Part shown: positions 26,809 to 28,573 of the stretch, piece by piece | How the letters are laid out: every line of letters begins with the position of its first letter | Numbering within the stretch: position 1 is the stretch's first letter | IMG/VR virus record: IMGVR_UViG_3300036861_000513 | Location: 1 to 28,573 of that record | DNA: 28,573 bases | Reading direction: 5' to 3' (one strand) | From: a virus | Translations under genes and position numbers: made by a program | Notes under the pieces: model-generated | Database searches by the model: none | What the model saw: the letters and a program-made list of their open reading frames with translations, nothing else | Told to the model about the DNA's origin: nothing

Positions 26809-27005
26809 TGGCTCCTGACCGGCGATTTGTCGTTTCCGGCTCTGTCTCCAAGCCTGAGCAGCGCGAGATCTATCGCGCACTCGACGCCGCCGGATTTGCC
26901 TCGCGTTCTGCCGGTGTGCGCGAGATCCTGCTCGCGTTTGCCCAGCAAGAGACGGTCCGCGCCGCCGTACGAGCCGCCCGCGGCGAGCCTGGAGCGTCCC
27001 AATGA
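26808..27005 (+). CDS. Second ribbon-helix-helix-like small protein
   Basis: A 65-residue protein whose ATG shares one base with the previous stop. RRFVVSGSVSKPEQREIYRA, then LDAAGFASRSAGVREILLAF, fits a ribbon-helix-helix domain (strand, helix, turn with Gly-Phe-x-Ser, helix). Two such proteins in tandem may form homodimers or a heterodimer. It overlaps the next gene by 4 nt. Confidence 0.65.
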   Translation: MAPDRRFVVSGSVSKPEQREIYRALDAAGFASRSAGVREILLAFAQQETVRAAVRAARGEPGASQ

Positions 27006-27535
27006 CGACCGCCGCGATCGCCGACATCATCCTCGTCAGCTGGAACGTCGGTTACGGGTGGACGTCGTACCACGTCGAGGTCGACATCGGCCTGACGCGT
27101 TGCGGCATTCGGTTCGCGACCGAGCGCGTCAATCGCAAGTACGTGCCGGATCTTCACGGCGTCTCCGACGTCTGCGGCACGTGCGCAAAACATACGCCAG
27201 CGCGCGGGCCATCGGTCGACGTCGACACGCCCCTCAATCCGGACAGCATCAGCGCGCTGCTGCTTCAGGCGGGCCTGACGATCATCACCGCCTCACCGGT
27301 CGGCGTGATCGCCCAGTGCGCCGCAGATCTCCGCGGGATCCGGCTGCACCGCGCGGCGCTGCAGCCGCACGACGGTGTGTGGCAGGGATCCTACGCGATC
27401 GCGCTGCCCAATCGTCGGTTGGGTCAACCCCGGATTCATCAGGTCGTCAGTCGCCACGCGACGATCCGCGATGCGCTCGAGCTCGTGCTCTGGCTGCTCG
27501 CGTCGGAGCGCGCGGCGCAGAAGTGGGTGGGGTGA
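27002..27535 (+). CDS. Hypothetical early protein with CxxC motif
   Basis: A 177-residue protein in an ATGA overlap with the preceding gene. The N-terminal half is beta-rich and includes WNVGYGWTSYHVEVDIGLTR and VSDVCGTCAKHTP, a CxxC that may bind zinc. The C-terminal half is alpha/beta and ends in a helix (IRDALELVLWLLASERAAQK). I recognise no family. The early position suggests host takeover, counter-defence or replication support, none of which can be read from the sequence. Confidence 0.7.
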   Translation: MTTAAIADIILVSWNVGYGWTSYHVEVDIGLTRCGIRFATERVNRKYVPDLHGVSDVCGTCAKHTPARGPSVDVDTPLNPDSISALLLQAGLTIITASPVGVIAQCAADLRGIRLHRAALQPHDGVWQGSYAIALPNRRLGQPRIHQVVSRHATIRDALELVLWLLASERAAQKWVG

Positions 27536-28048
27536 ATGGCCATGGCCACGAGAGTGCGGATCGGCCGCTATTCGCGCCAGCCAGACCCCGTCGCCTATTC
27601 GACAGTCGGCAATCGTCTGCTCACCGGCGTTGCGCAGGCCTGCGCCGGCAAGCTCCCGGCGATCGCGCGGCTGATGAACTACTCGGCCGCCAAGCTGTTC
27701 AAGTGGGCCGAGGGCACCGACCGCGGCCCGGAGTTCGAGCTCGACAAGCTGTTCGCCGCCGCCCGGGAAGCCGGCGTGCCACGCGAACGCATGGCGATCC
27801 TTCCCGCCGCGATCCAGGCGAAGTTCGAGGTCGCCTACGCTGAAGAGCTCCCGACTCTCGACGAGCTCGACCGCCTAGAGACCGCGATCGACGGCGCCGA
27901 AGACGTGTCCCAGATGGCGCGCCGACTCGCCGGTGTCGATCGCGACGCGCTCGCCCGCAACTACCAGGTGCTGCTCGAGGACATCGCAGTTCGCCAAACG
28001 CTCGCCGCGCGGATGCTGCGGGATCTCCACGCGATGGGGCTCACGTGA
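27536..28048 (+). CDS. Putative early regulatory protein with HTH-like segment
   Basis: A 170-residue protein starting directly after the previous stop (ATG 27536; ATG 27542 is also possible). Residues about 38-62 (KLPAIARLMNYSAAKLFKWA) look like the helix-turn-helix of CII/phage regulatory proteins, which also carry a long helical C-terminal half as here (LEDIAVRQTLAARMLRDLHA). The assignment is by pattern and by its place among early genes and is not certain; a replication-accessory role is an alternative. Confidence 0.55.
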   Translation: MAMATRVRIGRYSRQPDPVAYSTVGNRLLTGVAQACAGKLPAIARLMNYSAAKLFKWAEGTDRGPEFELDKLFAAAREAGVPRERMAILPAAIQAKFEVAYAEELPTLDELDRLETAIDGAEDVSQMARRLAGVDRDALARNYQVLLEDIAVRQTLAARMLRDLHAMGLT

Positions 28049-28257
28049 GCCCGCGTCTCACTGCGGATGGGCGGAAAGAGCGGCGCTGTTTGAATCCCCA
28101 GCCGCATGCGTCCCACAACTGGAGCGGGCTCAATACGCGCGGCGCCGGCTACTGGTGCGTGGGTCGGATCCGGCCCTGCCAGCGGCCAAGTGACGTCGCC
28201 GCCAGGACGCTCGATCTGATGCAGGCGCTAACGACCAGTCTCAAGGAGCAGCCGTGA
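28045..28257 (+). CDS. Small hypothetical early protein
   Basis: A 70-residue protein starting at GTG in a GTGA overlap and ending in another GTGA overlap. It contains two cysteines in a short beta-like stretch (RRCLNPQPHASHNWSGLNTR, then GAGYWCVGRIRPC), suggesting a small metal-binding or disulphide-free fold, followed by a C-terminal helix. No family recognised. Confidence 0.6.
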   Translation: MSPRLTADGRKERRCLNPQPHASHNWSGLNTRGAGYWCVGRIRPCQRPSDVAARTLDLMQALTTSLKEQP

Positions 28258-28355
28258 GCTGGGTCATCGGCGGGATCATCGCGCTGCTGGCCGGCGTGCT
28301 CGTCGCTGAGTGTGCCCTGCGCATCGGATCGCTCGGCCGGCGGGACCCGCGATGA
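28254..28355 (+). CDS. 33-residue single-span membrane protein
   Basis: Starts at GTG overlapping the previous stop and ends in ATGA shared with the next start. The first 24 residues are one hydrophobic segment (VSWVIGGIIALLAGVLVAEC) and the tail is basic (RIGSLGRRDPR), giving an N-out/C-in or short anchor topology. Coupling at both ends supports translation despite its size. Function unknown. Confidence 0.55.
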   Translation: MSWVIGGIIALLAGVLVAECALRIGSLGRRDPR

Positions 28356-28573
28356 AGACCTACATCGGCCAAGCGCCGCACCGGGTGATCGTGCAGCTCG
28401 CCAACGGGAAGGTCCGCGAGCTCGATCTCGCCCTCGCCGTCCGCAGTCACAGCCCGACCGGCTTCTCCTGGGGCTACGGCGGTTCCGGTCCCGCGCAGCT
28501 CGCGCTCGCGATCTGCATCGACTGCGTCGGTCGTCATCGCGCGCTCGAAGTCTATCAGGCCTTCAAGTGGGAC
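28352..28573 (+). CDS. DUF6166 domain protein (3' partial)
   Basis: The first 74 residues of a protein that runs off the window. The sequence KTYIGQAPHRVIVQL, then LAVRSHSPTGFSWGYGGSGP and AQLALAICID, is the characteristic core of DUF6166, a small domain of unknown function widespread in phages and mobile elements. It begins in an ATGA overlap with the small membrane protein gene. Confidence 0.85.
   Translation, partial: MKTYIGQAPHRVIVQLANGKVRELDLALAVRSHSPTGFSWGYGGSGPAQLALAICIDCVGRHRALEVYQAFKWD

Noticed and set aside
1-28573. tRNA genes, insertion sequences, CRISPR arrays and an attachment site.
   Set aside because: I looked for cloverleaf-like segments, transposase motifs with terminal repeats, spaced direct repeats and an integrase with a nearby repeat, and found none I could support by eye.

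Overview
The window is a stretch of a tailed, long-tailed (siphovirus-type) temperate phage or prophage genome. Base composition is visibly GC-rich and genes are packed with 1-8 nt overlaps. No terminase, portal or integrase is present, so the window is a partial genome that opens inside one gene and ends inside another. The host is diderm (lipoproteins, an inner-membrane spanin-like protein). Signal peptides ending in RAQ/AAQ and a lipoprotein of the type ...AAACGNPDGPN resemble those of Gemmatimonadota; that host assignment is inference only.

Layout. (1) 3-1649: end of an unknown gene, a protein built of an exact 20-residue repeat, and a small beta-rich protein. (2) 1656-2906: palindrome, candidate late promoter and a hairpin-containing ribosome binding site, then the HK97-type prohead protease. 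(3) 2909-7142: major capsid protein, capsid-associated proteins, head-tail connector, head closure, HK97 gp10-like and tail-terminator-like proteins. (4) 7156-16956: tail tube, presumed tail chaperone, tape measure (1069 aa), distal tail protein, a minor tail protein with carbohydrate-binding-like domains, and a tail hub with an inserted CBM-like module and a glycine-rich tip. (5) 16974-18229: XhlA-like and second holin-like proteins plus small genes. (6) 18211-22115: a second palindrome/promoter/hairpin module drives an M15-type endolysin followed by eight tightly overlapping genes, most encoding exported or membrane proteins, including an HExxH protein, a lipoprotein, a DUF2279/YfiM-like protein, an exported JAMM protein, a DUF6527-like protein and a spanin-like protein. 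(7) 22191-23621 (minus): unknown gene and ArdC-type antirestriction protein, divergent from (8) a HigBA-type toxin-antitoxin pair (23769-24430) with two near-identical operators between them. (9) 24427-26537 (minus): small unknown genes, an Ig-like lipoprotein, a membrane protein, and an XRE-type repressor. (10) 26605-end (plus): early genes from a strong divergent promoter, with two ribbon-helix-helix-like regulators and small proteins ending in a DUF6166 gene.

The most unusual signals are: a duplicated RNA element in which a conserved, covarying hairpin separates a strong Shine-Dalgarno from the start codon of the first gene in each of two late transcription units; a 14-bp palindrome reused at two distant sites; the exported zinc-peptidase-rich cassette behind the endolysin; a four-cysteine insertion inside the endolysin active site; and the 20-residue repeat protein.
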